A stretch of 64,000 nt of DNA, from the NCBI RefSeq assembly GCF_030068615.1, contig NZ_JASJOC010000001.1:434001-498000 (forward strand), read 5' to 3'. Source of the DNA: Halostagnicola sp. A-GB9-2. GTDB taxonomy: Archaea > Halobacteriota > Halobacteria > Halobacteriales > Natrialbaceae. A program made the translations under genes and the position numbers. The notes under the pieces are model-generated. The model was given only the letters and a program-made list of their open reading frames with translations. It was not told the DNA's origin and did not search any database. This document shows positions 52,021 through 61,778 of the stretch, in pieces; the stretch's first letter is position 1, and each line of letters starts with the position of its first letter.

Positions 52021-52944
52021 TCAGTAACACTGCGTCTCGACGCGTTCGTCGTACGCCCGCGAGAGCGTCTCGAGAACCCTCCCGTCGTCGTTCCCTCGGT
52101 TGCCGCCGGTTCCGTTGCTCTCGGCCCCGTCACCGCCGACGGCTCCCCCATCGAACGAGCCGACGGGTCGCAGTTCCCACGTCGTATTCGTCAGGAACAC
52201 GCTATCGGCGTTTCGGAGTCTCTCGGGCGTATACCGCCCCTCCTCGACGGGGACGCCAATTCTCTCAGCGCATTCGAGAACGACGCGCCGTGTGATCCCC
52301 GGGAGAACGGGGCCGTCGGTCGTCGGCGTGTACAACGTGGCGTCCTCGACGAAGAAGACGTTGCTCGTCGCTCCTTCAGCGACGAATCCTTCGCCGTCAC
52401 AGAGGAGCGCCTCGTCGCCGTCCTCGAGTTCCTGTCGCGCCAGAATCCCGTTGAGGTAGTTGTGGGTCTTCGCCGAAGCGGGCACTGCTTCGTCGGGAAT
52501 CCGCCGAGTGTCGACCGTCTCGAGAATAGCGGGCTCGTCCCAGACCGGTTCGCCGTCGATTCCACCTCGCGGAAGCGACCCGACGTAGACGACGACTGTC
52601 GGGTCGACGTCGGGATCGGGCGTCAGCTTGCCGGGCTGGACGCCGCGGGTGATCGAGAGCCTAACGTAGGCGTCCTCGAGTTCGTTGGCCGACAGCGTCT
52701 CGTCGATTCGCGACCGAAGGTCCACCCTCGAGAGCCCGTGGTTGAGCCCGAGCGCGTTGCAGGTTTCCTCAAGCCGATCCGCGTGGGCGTCCCACTCGAA
52801 AACCGTGCCGCCGTAGGCGCGGAGCGTCTCAAACGCGGCGTCGCCGTATCGAAAGCCCCGATCGTCGGCGCGGACGGTCGCCTTCGATGCGGGGACGAGG
52901 TCGCCGTCGACGTGATAGGTTACTTCTTCGGATGGGTCGGACAT
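52021..52944 (-). CDS. pabC: Aminotransferase class IV, probable aminodeoxychorismate lyase
   Basis: 307 residues from the ATG at 52944. Class IV PLP fold: TVRADDRGFRYGDAAFETLR, the Schiff-base lysine in VPASAKTHNYLNGILARQE and the cofactor-binding GFVAEGATSNVFFVEDA. A Gly/Asn-rich, poorly conserved stretch occurs near the C-terminus. In the pab operon it should release pyruvate from aminodeoxychorismate to give p-aminobenzoate for folate-type cofactors. It could instead be a branched-chain aminotransferase, but its location after pabA favours PabC. It is 4 bases after the pabA stop. Confidence 0.85.
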   Translation of the reverse strand: MSDPSEEVTYHVDGDLVPASKATVRADDRGFRYGDAAFETLRAYGGTVFEWDAHADRLEETCNALGLNHGLSRVDLRSRIDETLSANELEDAYVRLSITRGVQPGKLTPDPDVDPTVVVYVGSLPRGGIDGEPVWDEPAILETVDTRRIPDEAVPASAKTHNYLNGILARQELEDGDEALLCDGEGFVAEGATSNVFFVEDATLYTPTTDGPVLPGITRRVVLECAERIGVPVEEGRYTPERLRNADSVFLTNTTWELRPVGSFDGGAVGGDGAESNGTGGNRGNDDGRVLETLSRAYDERVETQCY

Positions 52945-52948
52945 CGTG

Positions 52949-53671
52949 TTACCTCGAGTCACCCCCGCTTGATTCTGCGGTTCGCTCCGTATTTTCCGCC
53001 GCAAACGTACAGAAGTTCCGGATCAGTCGTTTCCCGACCTCGAGCGAGATCGATTCGCCTCGAGTCCGAACATTACGGCTCCCGTTTTCGGAAGCTCTCT
53101 CAACCTCCTTCCTGACCTCCGAATCGGTTTCTCGAGTGAGGATGCTCTCGGGATGGAACTGCACGCCGATGTGGGGTTTCTCGCGATGGCGAACGCCCAT
53201 CAACACCCCGCGCTCGTCGGCCGTGCTGGCGGTTTCCTCGAGCGCGTCGGGAAGCTCCCCGCGTTCGACCGCGAGCGAGTGATAGCGCCCGACCCGAAAC
53301 GGTTCGGGGACGCCCGCGAAAATTCCTTTGCCGTCGTGAGTGACGAGCGAGGGTTTCCCGTGAACGACCTCGGGCGCGTGGACGACCGCCGATCCGTTAG
53401 CCGCACAGAGTGCTTGATGTCCCAAACAGACGCCGAGAACCGGATACTCGGTTTCTGCGAACAGTGGAATCGAAATCCCAGCGTCCTCGGGCGTTCCCGG
53501 CCCCGGTGAAACGACGATTCCGGAGGGGTCGAGCGCCGAAACGTCCTCGAGGTCGATCTCGTCGTTGCGCCGGACGACGACCTCGTCGGCGACTTCGCCG
53601 ACGTACTGGACGAGGTTGTAGGCGAACGAGTCGTAGTTGTCGACGACGAGAATCGTCGTTCCGTCACTCAT
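52949..53671 (-). CDS. pabA: Aminodeoxychorismate/anthranilate synthase glutamine amidotransferase
   Basis: 240 residues from the ATG at 53671. Class I amidotransferase: [20 protein letters not shown], the nucleophile in [10 protein letters not shown] and the His-Glu pair in [11 protein letters not shown]. It supplies ammonia to PabB. A 35-residue C-terminal tail follows the domain. The start overlaps the end of pabB by 8 bases, so translation is coupled. An extended in-frame N-terminus upstream is rejected as non-family. Confidence 0.92.
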   Translation of the reverse strand: MSDGTTILVVDNYDSFAYNLVQYVGEVADEVVVRRNDEIDLEDVSALDPSGIVVSPGPGTPEDAGISIPLFAETEYPVLGVCLGHQALCAANGSAVVHAPEVVHGKPSLVTHDGKGIFAGVPEPFRVGRYHSLAVERGELPDALEETASTADERGVLMGVRHREKPHIGVQFHPESILTRETDSEVRKEVERASENGSRNVRTRGESISLEVGKRLIRNFCTFAAENTERTAESSGGDSR

Positions 53672-55352
53672 CTTGATCACCCTCCGGCTCTCCAATGTCG
53701 CTCTCGAGTTCTTCAGCATCACCGACGCTCTCGAACACTCCATCGTCCCGATCCAGCTCCTCGCCATCACCGCCGCTCTCGAGTCCCATCTCGGCTCGCT
53801 CCCCGAGGGCCTCGTCGACAGCGGTCAGCAGGGCTCGAGCCTTATCGAGAGTTTCGTCGTACTCCCGATCGGGAACCGAGTCCTCGACGATACCCGCGCC
53901 GACCCGGAGGTGATACTCGTCTTCGTGGCGAACGAGGGTTCGAATCACGATGTTCAGCGTGGCGCGGCCGTCGAAGCCGAAAATGCCCACGCTTCCCGTG
54001 TAGGGTCCCCGTCGGGTCGCCTCGAGTTCGTCGATGATCGCCATCGTTCGGGGCTTTGGAGCGCCGGTGATCGTGCCGCCCGGGAAGACCGCCGCAATTG
54101 CGTCGGCGAGGGATTCGCCCTCCCGAAGCCGTCCGGTGATGTCCGAGACGAGGTGCATGACCTCGGAGTACCGATCCACGCGACGGTACTCCTCGACGTC
54201 GACGGAGCCGTAGGCACAGACCTTCCCGAGGTCGTTTCGCTCGAGGTCGACCAACATCGCGTGCTCGGCGCGCTCTTTCTCGTCGCCGAGGATGTCCGCC
54301 TCGAGCGCCCGATCCTCCACAGCGGTCTCGCCCCGAGGACGGGTGCCGGCGATGGGCTCGGTCCGAACGAACGAGTCTTCGCGCTCGAGTAAGAGTTCGG
54401 GGCTCGCACTCACCAAATCCGCGGCGCGGAACTCGAGCAGACAGGAGTACGGAGCCGGGTTTACGCGCCGGAGCGCGTCGTAGGCCGCGACGGGGTGGAC
54501 CGCGGCGGGAGCAGTGAGTCGCTGCGAGATGTTCGCCTGAAAGGTGTCGCCGTCGTGAACGTATTCTTTCACTTGACGTACCCGCTCGGCGAAGGACTCT
54601 CGGCCGCAATCGCTCTCGAAGGTCGCCTCAGGCGTCGAGACGGGCGGATCGGGTGAATCGATATCGCCCTCGATCGCGTCCCGTGTGAGTTCTAGCGCGC
54701 GATTCCGGCCGCGTTCGTACGCGGACTCGATGGCGTCGTCCGCGACGGCTTTTCCGCCAGCTTCGATATCGCCGTCGGGATCGATTCGCGGACAGGCGGT
54801 CACGCGGAGCGTAACCTCGCCGTCGGTCGGTTCCTCCCAGGCGGCGAGACGGTCGTAGAATTCCACCTCGAGTTGTGGCAGGTCTCTATCGTCGACGGCG
54901 GATTCGGGAAGTTCTTCGAGTTCGCGCACGATATCGTAGGAAAGCCAGCCGATCGCTCCACAGGGGTAAGGAACCGTACAGTCGCCACGAACGAGCTGAT
55001 CGCCCTCGAGCAGTCCCTCGAGAGCGGCGAGTGTGGGAGACGATGACTGATCGTCGTCTCCGTCTCGGGTCGCGACCGCCCGGCTAACGGTGAGTCTGTC
55101 GACCGGATCGACGCCGAAATAGCCCCAGCCGGGTTGTCCGCCGGTCGTCTCGAGGAACGCACCGCCAGCCCCCTTACGCGCTCGTCGGTACGCCAGAAAC
55201 GAATCGTCGACGGAAACGCGAACTTCGATCGGAACGCGAACGCCCGTCGTCTCGACTCTCTCACTCGTTTCGCCTCGGCCCGCCCGCTGCAGTTCGGATC
55301 GAACGGTCTCTCGAACGGACTCGAGCGATGTCACGACCCGCGGCGCAGTCAT
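53664..55352 (-). CDS. pabB: Aminodeoxychorismate synthase component I (TrpE/PabB family)
   Basis: 562 residues. Chorismate-binding domain in the C-terminal half: [10 protein letters not shown] is followed by the motif region [53 protein letters not shown] and [19 protein letters not shown], the last with the PIAGT and GAPK signatures. It adds ammonia to chorismate. Anthranilate synthase is possible, but the pabC gene in the same operon favours p-aminobenzoate synthesis. A low-complexity acidic C-terminal tail of about 50 residues ([18 protein letters not shown]) is unusual. Confidence 0.88.
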   Translation of the reverse strand: MTAPRVVTSLESVRETVRSELQRAGRGETSERVETTGVRVPIEVRVSVDDSFLAYRRARKGAGGAFLETTGGQPGWGYFGVDPVDRLTVSRAVATRDGDDDQSSSPTLAALEGLLEGDQLVRGDCTVPYPCGAIGWLSYDIVRELEELPESAVDDRDLPQLEVEFYDRLAAWEEPTDGEVTLRVTACPRIDPDGDIEAGGKAVADDAIESAYERGRNRALELTRDAIEGDIDSPDPPVSTPEATFESDCGRESFAERVRQVKEYVHDGDTFQANISQRLTAPAAVHPVAAYDALRRVNPAPYSCLLEFRAADLVSASPELLLEREDSFVRTEPIAGTRPRGETAVEDRALEADILGDEKERAEHAMLVDLERNDLGKVCAYGSVDVEEYRRVDRYSEVMHLVSDITGRLREGESLADAIAAVFPGGTITGAPKPRTMAIIDELEATRRGPYTGSVGIFGFDGRATLNIVIRTLVRHEDEYHLRVGAGIVEDSVPDREYDETLDKARALLTAVDEALGERAEMGLESGGDGEELDRDDGVFESVGDAEELESDIGEPEGDQDE

Positions 55353-55543
55353 ACGTCCGGGAACGAGTCACCGAACTAATCATCTTGCGGTTTCGGGAAC
55401 GATTGCAAGAAAGAAGCAGGCGGACTCTGTGGAATCCAGATGGGAACACAACTCGTCGGGAGACAGCGGGTCGTCTCAAGGAGAGACGGGTCAAATTGAC
55501 TTCTGTAACGCGCCAAAGCGACCTGAACACGCCAAACTGACGG

Positions 55544-56407
55544 TTATCGGACCTGCGCTCTGTCGATCCAACCCTGCAGTCGTGTCTCCGAAATATCCGT
55601 GTCGTCGGCCAGTTCCGCTGCGTTGGCTTCCGCGAGCGCTTCAACGGTTTCGACGCCCGCCTCGGTGAGTCGGTCCGCGTAGGCCGGACCGATTCCCTTG
55701 ATCGAGTCGGTCGGCTCGCCGTCGACAGCCACCTCAGCCGCCGCCGATTCGGCCTCGTCGTCAGATTCGGAGTCGGCGGCTTGCTCATCTTCCGCCGGCG
55801 TCTTGTCGGCCGTCGGCGTCGCATCGGCTTCGGTCGGGCCGGTCGCTTCGGCCGGCTCTGCGGCCTCGGCCGCCGAGTCCGGCGTTTGGGTCATCGAATC
55901 GGTCGAACTCGAGGCCGCGGTGCCGGCCGCCGCGGCGTCCTCGACGGATTCGGAGTCGTCCGGTTCGCCGTCGTCGGATGGAGCCTCGTCCCCGTCGTCG
56001 GTGGTTGTATCGGCGTCGGTGGCCATCCCGTCGTCGTCTTCGACGGTCTCGGAGTCGTCGCTGGCTTCGGAGTCGTCGCTGGCTTCGGAGTCGTCGACAT
56101 CGTCCACCTCCGGCGCGGGGTCCTGTTCGGGTGTCTTTTCGGTCGTCGGCGTCGCATCGGCTTCGGTCGGGCCGGTCGCTTCGGCCGGCTCTGCGGCCTC
56201 TGCCGTCGAATCGGTCGACTGAGTCATCGAACCGGTCGAACTCGAGGCCGTCGATCCGGCGGCTGCAGCATCATCAGCCCCGTCCTCGTTCGTCTCGCTC
56301 TGGGTCCGCTCACGTTCGACAGTGACCCCGACGTCTCGAGAACGAGCCGATTCGGATCCCGAGTCACCGAGACCGAGCATCGACTTCAGCTTCTGAAGGA
56401 TTCCCAT
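55544..56407 (-). CDS. Acidic low-complexity protein with C-terminal helix-hairpin-helix
   Basis: 287 residues. A short N-terminus (MGILQKLKSMLGLGDSGSES) is followed by about 200 residues of Asp/Glu/Ala/Ser/Thr-rich sequence with an internal duplication of about 55 residues, and the C-terminus carries an HhH pair (DSIKGIGPAYADRLTEAGVE, then TVEALAEANAAELADDTDIS). The HhH resembles the topoisomerase/RecA-type helix-hairpin-helix domain in haloarchaeal proteins. Likely an extended, DNA-associated protein. Length depends on repeat copy number and may vary between strains. Confidence 0.7.
   Translation of the reverse strand: MGILQKLKSMLGLGDSGSESARSRDVGVTVERERTQSETNEDGADDAAAAGSTASSSTGSMTQSTDSTAEAAEPAEATGPTEADATPTTEKTPEQDPAPEVDDVDDSEASDDSEASDDSETVEDDDGMATDADTTTDDGDEAPSDDGEPDDSESVEDAAAAGTAASSSTDSMTQTPDSAAEAAEPAEATGPTEADATPTADKTPAEDEQAADSESDDEAESAAAEVAVDGEPTDSIKGIGPAYADRLTEAGVETVEALAEANAAELADDTDISETRLQGWIDRAQVR
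55812..55867. repeat. 56-base direct repeat, copy 1 (inside the HhH protein gene)
   Basis: Identical to 56145-56200, 333 bases (111 codons) away in the same frame. It encodes part of the duplicated AEPAEATGPTEADATPT segment. High DNA identity indicates a recent duplication or gene conversion. Confidence 0.85.
56049..56096. repeat. 18-base tandem repeat in the HhH protein gene
   Basis: Unit TCGGAGTCGTCGCTGGCT repeats twice and again in part (2.7 units), encoding the SEASDDSEASDDSE pattern. Period is six codons, so the frame is kept. Confidence 0.8.
56145..56200. repeat. 56-base direct repeat, copy 2
   Basis: Identical to 55812-55867. The two copies flank the more variable acidic part of the gene and could recombine to delete 333 bases. 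Confidence 0.85.
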
Positions 56408-56467
56408 TAACCGAACATTGTTGATTCGCTCACTTAAACCCGTTCGATCCGGAGACAGGAAAGGGAC

Positions 56468-57268
56468 CTACAGACGGTGTCGGAGGGCCTCGTTCATCGT
56501 CTCGACGGGGGCATCCTCCCCGGTCCAGATCTCGAGCGCTTCGACCCCCTGGTAGAGGAGCATCCACGCCCCGTCAATCGTCGTCGCGCCGGCCGCCGCG
56601 GCGTCGCGGAGCAGTCTCGTCTCGAGCGGTCGGTAGACCGCGTCCATCACCGCGAGGTCGCCGTGGAGCGCCCCGGCGGGAATCGGCGTCTCGTCCGTCT
56701 CCATTCCGACGCTCGTCGCGTTGACCACGATATCGGCGTCGGCGAGTAACTCCTCGAGCGACTCGAGGCCGTGTCCCGTTGCGTCCGGGACGACCTCGGC
56801 GAGTTCGTGAGCCGTCGACTCAGTTCGATTCGCGATATCGACGGTCGCACCCGCGTCGGCGAGCCCGAACGCGATCGCACGCCCCGCGCCGCCGGCGCCG
56901 ACGACAACGGCGGTTGAACCCTCGAGTGCAACGTTGTGATCGCGGAGTGCCCTGATCGCCCCGACCGCGTCGGTGTTGTGACCCGTCGGCGTCGGTCCGG
57001 AGAAGTCGATCGTGTTGACGGCTCCGATGCGCGTCGCGAGGTCGTCCGCGTCGACGACCTCGAGGACGTCCTGTTTGAACGGGATCGTGACGTTCATTCC
57101 CTCGATGCCGAGCGCATCCGCGCCGTCGACCGCGGCCTCGAGATCCTCCGGTTCTGGTTCGAAGGTAACGTATCGTCCCTCGAGGTCGAGTTCGTCGTAC
57201 GCCGCTTCGTGCATCGGCGGCGAGAGCGAGTGGCCGATGGGGTTTCCGATGATTCCAAAGACGTGCAT
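56468..57268 (-). CDS. aroE: Shikimate dehydrogenase
   Basis: 266 residues. It reduces 3-dehydroshikimate to shikimate with NADPH in the pathway that makes chorismate, the substrate of the pab genes nearby. Signatures: [20 protein letters not shown], the catalytic lysine in [11 protein letters not shown], the aspartate in [13 protein letters not shown] and the glycine-rich [20 protein letters not shown]. The end ([16 protein letters not shown]) is typical. Single gene with its own promoter. Confidence 0.95.
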   Translation of the reverse strand: MHVFGIIGNPIGHSLSPPMHEAAYDELDLEGRYVTFEPEPEDLEAAVDGADALGIEGMNVTIPFKQDVLEVVDADDLATRIGAVNTIDFSGPTPTGHNTDAVGAIRALRDHNVALEGSTAVVVGAGGAGRAIAFGLADAGATVDIANRTESTAHELAEVVPDATGHGLESLEELLADADIVVNATSVGMETDETPIPAGALHGDLAVMDAVYRPLETRLLRDAAAAGATTIDGAWMLLYQGVEALEIWTGEDAPVETMNEALRHRL

Positions 57269-57462
57269 ACCAACGCTCGTGACGGCGGGGATATAACCGG
57301 TGTGACTTCGGCAGCGTTTCGTCGCGCTTTCTTGGTTCGCACAATAGACGTTTCAGGGCTGGCGACCACCTGCCTGTGGTCGGCTCCTCGTCGTTGTTCT
57401 GGACAGCGGAGACAGCCTTCCATCCGGACAGCTTATACGCCGCTCTCGAGTATGCGAGGCCA

Positions 57463-58413
57463 ATGCCCGTCGGCTCGGAATTCCTCGTTGCCATCGCTCT
57501 ACTCGCGGCCGGTGTCGTTGTCCTCTACGCGGGTGCAGAGTTGCTCGTGGCCGGTGCAGGGCGGCTCGCGCTCGGGATCGGCCTCCGGGCGGCGACCGTG
57601 GGCGTCACCGTAATCGCCTTCGCGACGACCGCGCCCGAACTGTCCGTCGCGATGACCGGGGCGCTCGACGTTTCGACCGATATCGGTCTCGGAACTGTCC
57701 TCGGCTCGAATATCGCCAACATCGGACTCGTCCTGGGCGTTTCGGCGCTGATCCACCCATTGTCGATCAGCGAGGTGGCGATGAAGCGACACGTCCCGTT
57801 CATGGTGTTCGCCGCGTTTTTGCTCGTCACCATGGGCGTCGACGGCGTGATCGGTCGCCTCGAGGGAACGATCCTGCTCGCCGTGCTCGTCGGCTTTACC
57901 GCCTATCTCGTCTACTCGTCGAGAGCCGATCCGGCGCCGCTCGTCGACGATCCCGGCGCCGGAGACGGGATCGAGATCTCCGACGTCGCGTACGTTCTCG
58001 GCGGTCTGATCGCACTCGTCGTCGGTTCCCGATGGCTCGTCTCCGGCGGGACCGAACTCATGTCCGCGTTCGGGTTCTCGGATCTCGTCATCGGACTGAC
58101 GGTGCTCGCGGTCGGGACGTCGCTTCCGGAGCTCGCCGCCTCCGTCGTCGGTGCGGTCCGCGGCGAAACGGAGTTCGCAATCGGAAACGTCGTCGGGTCG
58201 AATATCTATAACGTGCTGGCGGTCATCGGCCTTCTCGCCCTTATTACGCCGATTCGAGTCTCCGAGAGCACGCTCTTGTTCGAATTTCCGATTCTGGTCG
58301 TCTTTACCCTCGTTCTGGTCGCGATGATGGGATACGGACGACAACTCTCGAGGCTGGATGGAGCCGGTCTCGTCGTCGGGTACGCGGTGTTCGTCTACCT
58401 CCTACTCCCCTGA
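57463..58413 (+). CDS. Ca2+/Na+ (CaCA) antiporter family protein
   Basis: 316 residues from the ATG at 57463, with about ten helices in two inverted halves. The two alpha repeats are VGVTVIAFATTAPELSVAMT (then LGTVLGSNIANIG) and IGLTVLAVGTSLPELAASVV (then IGNVVGSNIYNVLA), the cation-binding motifs of sodium/calcium exchangers. It exports Ca2+ or imports Na+; in a haloarchaeon it probably helps control Ca2+. Monocistronic, convergent with the opposite-strand context on neither side. Confidence 0.9.
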   Translation: MPVGSEFLVAIALLAAGVVVLYAGAELLVAGAGRLALGIGLRAATVGVTVIAFATTAPELSVAMTGALDVSTDIGLGTVLGSNIANIGLVLGVSALIHPLSISEVAMKRHVPFMVFAAFLLVTMGVDGVIGRLEGTILLAVLVGFTAYLVYSSRADPAPLVDDPGAGDGIEISDVAYVLGGLIALVVGSRWLVSGGTELMSAFGFSDLVIGLTVLAVGTSLPELAASVVGAVRGETEFAIGNVVGSNIYNVLAVIGLLALITPIRVSESTLLFEFPILVVFTLVLVAMMGYGRQLSRLDGAGLVVGYAVFVYLLLP

Positions 58414-58497
58414 AAACCACCCACGATCTAGCCGAAGTCACGCGACACCACGACCGAAAGCGTCACGTATTCAATCGAGCCCGACCGATTCCGTGGC

Positions 58498-59859
58498 GTG
58501 ATCGCTATCGTCGAAAGTCGGGCCGACCGCGCCTCGACTCACATCTGTTCGTTCCTCCTCGAGGAAGGGGACTGGGAGGCCAAGTCGGATGATTCGCGAC
58601 CAGACGCCGACGGCGGCGGCACCTATTACCGCACCGAGGGGTTCGAACTGCGCTCGTTCGAGACGCGTCATCTGGATCTCGAGCGCCCCGTCGACGCGTT
58701 CGAGTGCGACCCCGATCTGCTGGTGTTCGCCTCGAAACACGCCGGCGACACGGGCGCGCTGTTGACCGCACACTTCACCGGCAACTTCGGGCCCGCAGAG
58801 TACGGCGGCGACGACTACGCGCTCGCGGAGACGTGTCCGAACGCCCACGCGAAACTCCTCGAGGCGTTCGACGAACACGCTCCGGAGGCCTACGACGTGG
58901 GGATGGAGTGTACGCACCACGGCCCAACCGATGTCGGCTGTCCCTCGCTGTTCGTAGAACTCGGTAGCGACGAACCGCAGTGGGAGGATCCCGACGGGGC
59001 TCGAGCCGTCGCCCGTTCAATTCTCGAGCTCGGAGATCCAGAAAGGCGCGACGTCACACCCCATCGCAAGCGACAGGTCGTGGGGTTTGGCGGCAACCAC
59101 TACGTCCCGCGATACCAGCGGATCGTCGAGGAAACGCCGTGGGCGGTCGGCCACATCGCCTCGGAGTGGGCTCTCGAGGACATGGGAGACCCCGAACAGC
59201 ACCGCGACGTAATCGATTCGGCCTTCGAAACTAGCGGAACCGAACTCGCGGTCGTCGAAGGAACATGGCCGAAACTCGAGAGCGTCATCGATGATTTGGG
59301 CTACGAAATCGCGAGTGAAACGTGGCTTCGGGAAGTCGGCGACCGGCCGATCGATCTCGTCCGCGCGATCGAGTCCGAACTCGTCCGCGTCGAGGAGGGA
59401 ATCAGGTTCGGCGAGAAGCGAGTTGATCTCGAGGATGGCGAGGCGGCCGACGAGGCGTTCTCAGCGGTCCAGCTTCCGGCGGAGTTGATCGACACTGCGG
59501 AAGGAATCGACCCCGATCGGGTCCGCAAGAGCGTGGAGGCGAACACCATCGCGTTCACGACCGAGAACGGGGGCAGTCGAGTTGGATCGACCGCGGCGTT
59601 CACCTCGGAGACGGTTCCGCCGGCGCTGATCGAATCGCTCGCGAGCGTTCTCGAGGAAAAGTACGACCGAGTTCGACTCGAGGACGAAACCGTCGTTGCG
59701 GAGGAGCGAGCGTTCGATCCGGCACTCGCAGCCGAGGCGGGGGTTCCGGAGGGACCGAAGTTCGGCGCGCTCGCGAACGGGTCGTCGGTCACGGTCGACG
59801 GCAAAGCTATCAATCCTGAAGACGTTCGTACCGATCGGACAGAATACTTTCCCTTGTAA
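58498..59859 (+). CDS. dtdA: D-aminoacyl-tRNA deacylase, archaeal (DTD2/GEK1) type
   Basis: 453 residues beginning with a GTG at 58498 (IAIVESRADRASTHICSFLL). It removes D-amino acids from tRNA. Conserved blocks include MECTHHGPTDVGCPSLFVEL and VVGFGGNHYVPRYQRIVEET with the zinc-binding-type histidines of the family. Length agrees with haloarchaeal DtdA, including a C-terminal extension of about 170 residues with VTVDGKAINPEDVRTD. It lies 156 bases upstream of ftsZ1 on the same strand. Confidence 0.9.
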   Translation: MIAIVESRADRASTHICSFLLEEGDWEAKSDDSRPDADGGGTYYRTEGFELRSFETRHLDLERPVDAFECDPDLLVFASKHAGDTGALLTAHFTGNFGPAEYGGDDYALAETCPNAHAKLLEAFDEHAPEAYDVGMECTHHGPTDVGCPSLFVELGSDEPQWEDPDGARAVARSILELGDPERRDVTPHRKRQVVGFGGNHYVPRYQRIVEETPWAVGHIASEWALEDMGDPEQHRDVIDSAFETSGTELAVVEGTWPKLESVIDDLGYEIASETWLREVGDRPIDLVRAIESELVRVEEGIRFGEKRVDLEDGEAADEAFSAVQLPAELIDTAEGIDPDRVRKSVEANTIAFTTENGGSRVGSTAAFTSETVPPALIESLASVLEEKYDRVRLEDETVVAEERAFDPALAAEAGVPEGPKFGALANGSSVTVDGKAINPEDVRTDRTEYFPL

Positions 59860-60015
59860 ATTCATTCCAGCGACGGTAATATGTCCTTACAGCGCCCGTC
59901 AGGAAGCTTTTTCGCGATCAGCTGGCCGACACGTAAGAAGCGATTACTGCGTCAGACAGACGGCTGACGTGTAGGGGAAAGGTAATTATGCTCCATCGTT
60001 AAGTCAAGGGCAAGG

Positions 60016-61161
60016 ATGGACTCTATAATCGACGATGCCATCGACGAGGCCGAGGAGGGGGAGCCTGAGCACCTCCCCGACGAGGCCGAAGCGGTCGACG
60101 GCAATACTTCGGGGACGATGACCGACGACGAATTACTCGACGTACTCGACGATCTCCAGACTGATATTACAGTCGTCGGCTGTGGCGGTGCTGGCGGAAA
60201 CACCGTCAACCGGATGGGAGAAGAGGGAATTCACGGGGCGAAGCTGGTCGCGGCCAACACTGATGTCCAGCACCTCGTCGAAATCGAGGCCGATACGAAG
60301 ATCCTGATGGGCGAACAGAAAACCGGCGGCCGCGGGGCAGGCTCACTCCCGCAGGTCGGCGAGGAGGCCGCCCTCGAGAGTCAACAGGACATCTACGACG
60401 CGATCGACGGCTCCGATATGGTGTTCGTCACCGCGGGACTCGGCGGTGGAACGGGGACCGGCTCGGCCCCCGTCGTCGCGAAAGCGGCTCGAGAATCCGG
60501 CGCGCTCACGATTTCGATCGTCACGACGCCGTTTACGGCCGAAGGCGAAGTTCGACGAACGAACGCCGAAGCGGGTCTCGAGCGACTTCGAGACGTTTCC
60601 GATACGGTCATCGTCGTTCCGAACGACCGCCTGCTCGATTCGGTCGGCAAACTGCCGGTCAAACAGGCGTTCAAGGTCAGCGACGAAGTGCTGATGCGCT
60701 CGGTCAAGGGTATCACCGAACTCATCACGAAACCCGGTCTCGTCAACCTGGACTTCGCCGACGTTCGCACCGTGATGGAACGGGGCGGCGTCGCAATGAT
60801 CGGACTCGGCGAATCCGACTCCGAAGCGAAGGCCGAGGACTCGGTCAAAACTGCGCTCCGCTCTCCGCTTCTCGACGTCGACATTTCGGGCGCTAGCTCC
60901 GCGCTCGTCAACGTCACCGGTGGCAACGACATGTCCATCGAAGAGGCCGAAGGCGTCGTCGAAGAAATCTACGACCGCATCGACCCCGACGCACGGATCA
61001 TCTGGGGGACCTCGATCGACGAGAGTCTCGAGGGCAGCATGCGAACCATGATCGTCGTAACAGGCGTCGAATCGCCCCAGATTTACGGCCAGCCCAACGG
61101 CGAATCCGTCCAGCCACAGGGTGCGAGTGCCGAGGAAGAAGATATCGACTTCGTCGACTGA
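60016..61161 (+). CDS. ftsZ1: Cell-division GTPase FtsZ1
   Basis: 381 residues. The tubulin-type P-loop [10 protein letters not shown] lies at 143-152, and the catalytic T7 loop NLDFAD at 244-249. The N-terminus ([20 protein letters not shown]) and C-terminus (EEEDIDFVD) are of the haloarchaeal FtsZ1 type rather than FtsZ2. FtsZ1 polymerises as a GTP-driven filament and acts early in the assembly of the division ring; the characteristic acidic N-terminal extension precedes the GTPase domain at about residue 48. Single gene. Confidence 0.95.
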   Translation: MDSIIDDAIDEAEEGEPEHLPDEAEAVDGNTSGTMTDDELLDVLDDLQTDITVVGCGGAGGNTVNRMGEEGIHGAKLVAANTDVQHLVEIEADTKILMGEQKTGGRGAGSLPQVGEEAALESQQDIYDAIDGSDMVFVTAGLGGGTGTGSAPVVAKAARESGALTISIVTTPFTAEGEVRRTNAEAGLERLRDVSDTVIVVPNDRLLDSVGKLPVKQAFKVSDEVLMRSVKGITELITKPGLVNLDFADVRTVMERGGVAMIGLGESDSEAKAEDSVKTALRSPLLDVDISGASSALVNVTGGNDMSIEEAEGVVEEIYDRIDPDARIIWGTSIDESLEGSMRTMIVVTGVESPQIYGQPNGESVQPQGASAEEEDIDFVD

Positions 61162-61261
61162 TTCTTCGAAAGCAGATTCGGTCTACTGCGTACTGTCAAG
61201 CCCGAGTAGCCGACCAGCTATGACCACGTTGTCACGATCTCAAGTCGGAGTGAAGCGGCCG

Positions 61262-61468
61262 TCAATCGTCGGCCGGATCGGCTTCGGCCCGGTCGTGATA
61301 TTCCTCGAGGCGACGGGTGTATTCGGCTTTCATTACGTGAAACGTGAGAAGAAGCGGGAATAACAACAGAGGCCACATCCACGACGCCAGCACGAGGACG
61401 ATCAGGGAGAACTGCACGGCAAAGAGCATGAGGAGGATGTCTTTTTGTCGCCGGGATTCGATCGTCAT
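61262..61468 (-). CDS. Small haloarchaeal membrane protein
   Basis: 68 residues (MTIESRRQKDILLMLFAVQF, then SLIVLVLASWMWPLLLFPLL). A basic start, one long or two short hydrophobic helices and an acidic, cytoplasmic-type tail (RRLEEYHDRAEADPADD). No recognised family. It lies on the opposite strand between ftsZ1 and rpl15e, convergent with ftsZ1. Confidence 0.6.
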   Translation of the reverse strand: MTIESRRQKDILLMLFAVQFSLIVLVLASWMWPLLLFPLLLTFHVMKAEYTRRLEEYHDRAEADPADD

Positions 61469-61778
61469 CTCATATTGTTTTTCACAGACATTTATGTATA
61501 CTTCGGTGCCTCTGAGGAGCGGAAAGCGGCTCGAGGCGTGGAATAAAAGTTCGGGTCACGGATTACCGTCCGGGACGAGCTGATGCGTGTAACTCGAGCG
61601 CACGACTCGAGGCGCGACGCTTCGAAGCCCTTATACTCGCAAGTTGGATAGTTGCACGTGACTCGCTGGTCCGCGGGCGACAGCGGGCACCTGTTCGACT
61701 ATCGTCACAGGTCGGGATGTGGAACGCACGAGATTGTCTCGATGAGTTCTGAACCAGGAAACGCCCGCAGATACACAA
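61469..61778. promoter_or_regulatory. Long leader region of rpl15e
   Basis: 310 bases without a gene. A TATA-like TTATAC at about 61632 implies transcription starts near 61660, leaving a leader of about 115 bases before the L15e ATG, which is long for haloarchaea. The leader has a hairpin at 61689-61712. Confidence 0.45.
61689..61712 (+). promoter_or_regulatory. Hairpin in the rpl15e leader
   Basis: ACCTGT pairs with ACAGGT and, inside it, GAC with GTC (loop TATC, a TC bulge on the 5-prime side). A possible autoregulatory target, as ribosomal-protein genes often carry leader structures. This is inference. Confidence 0.35.
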
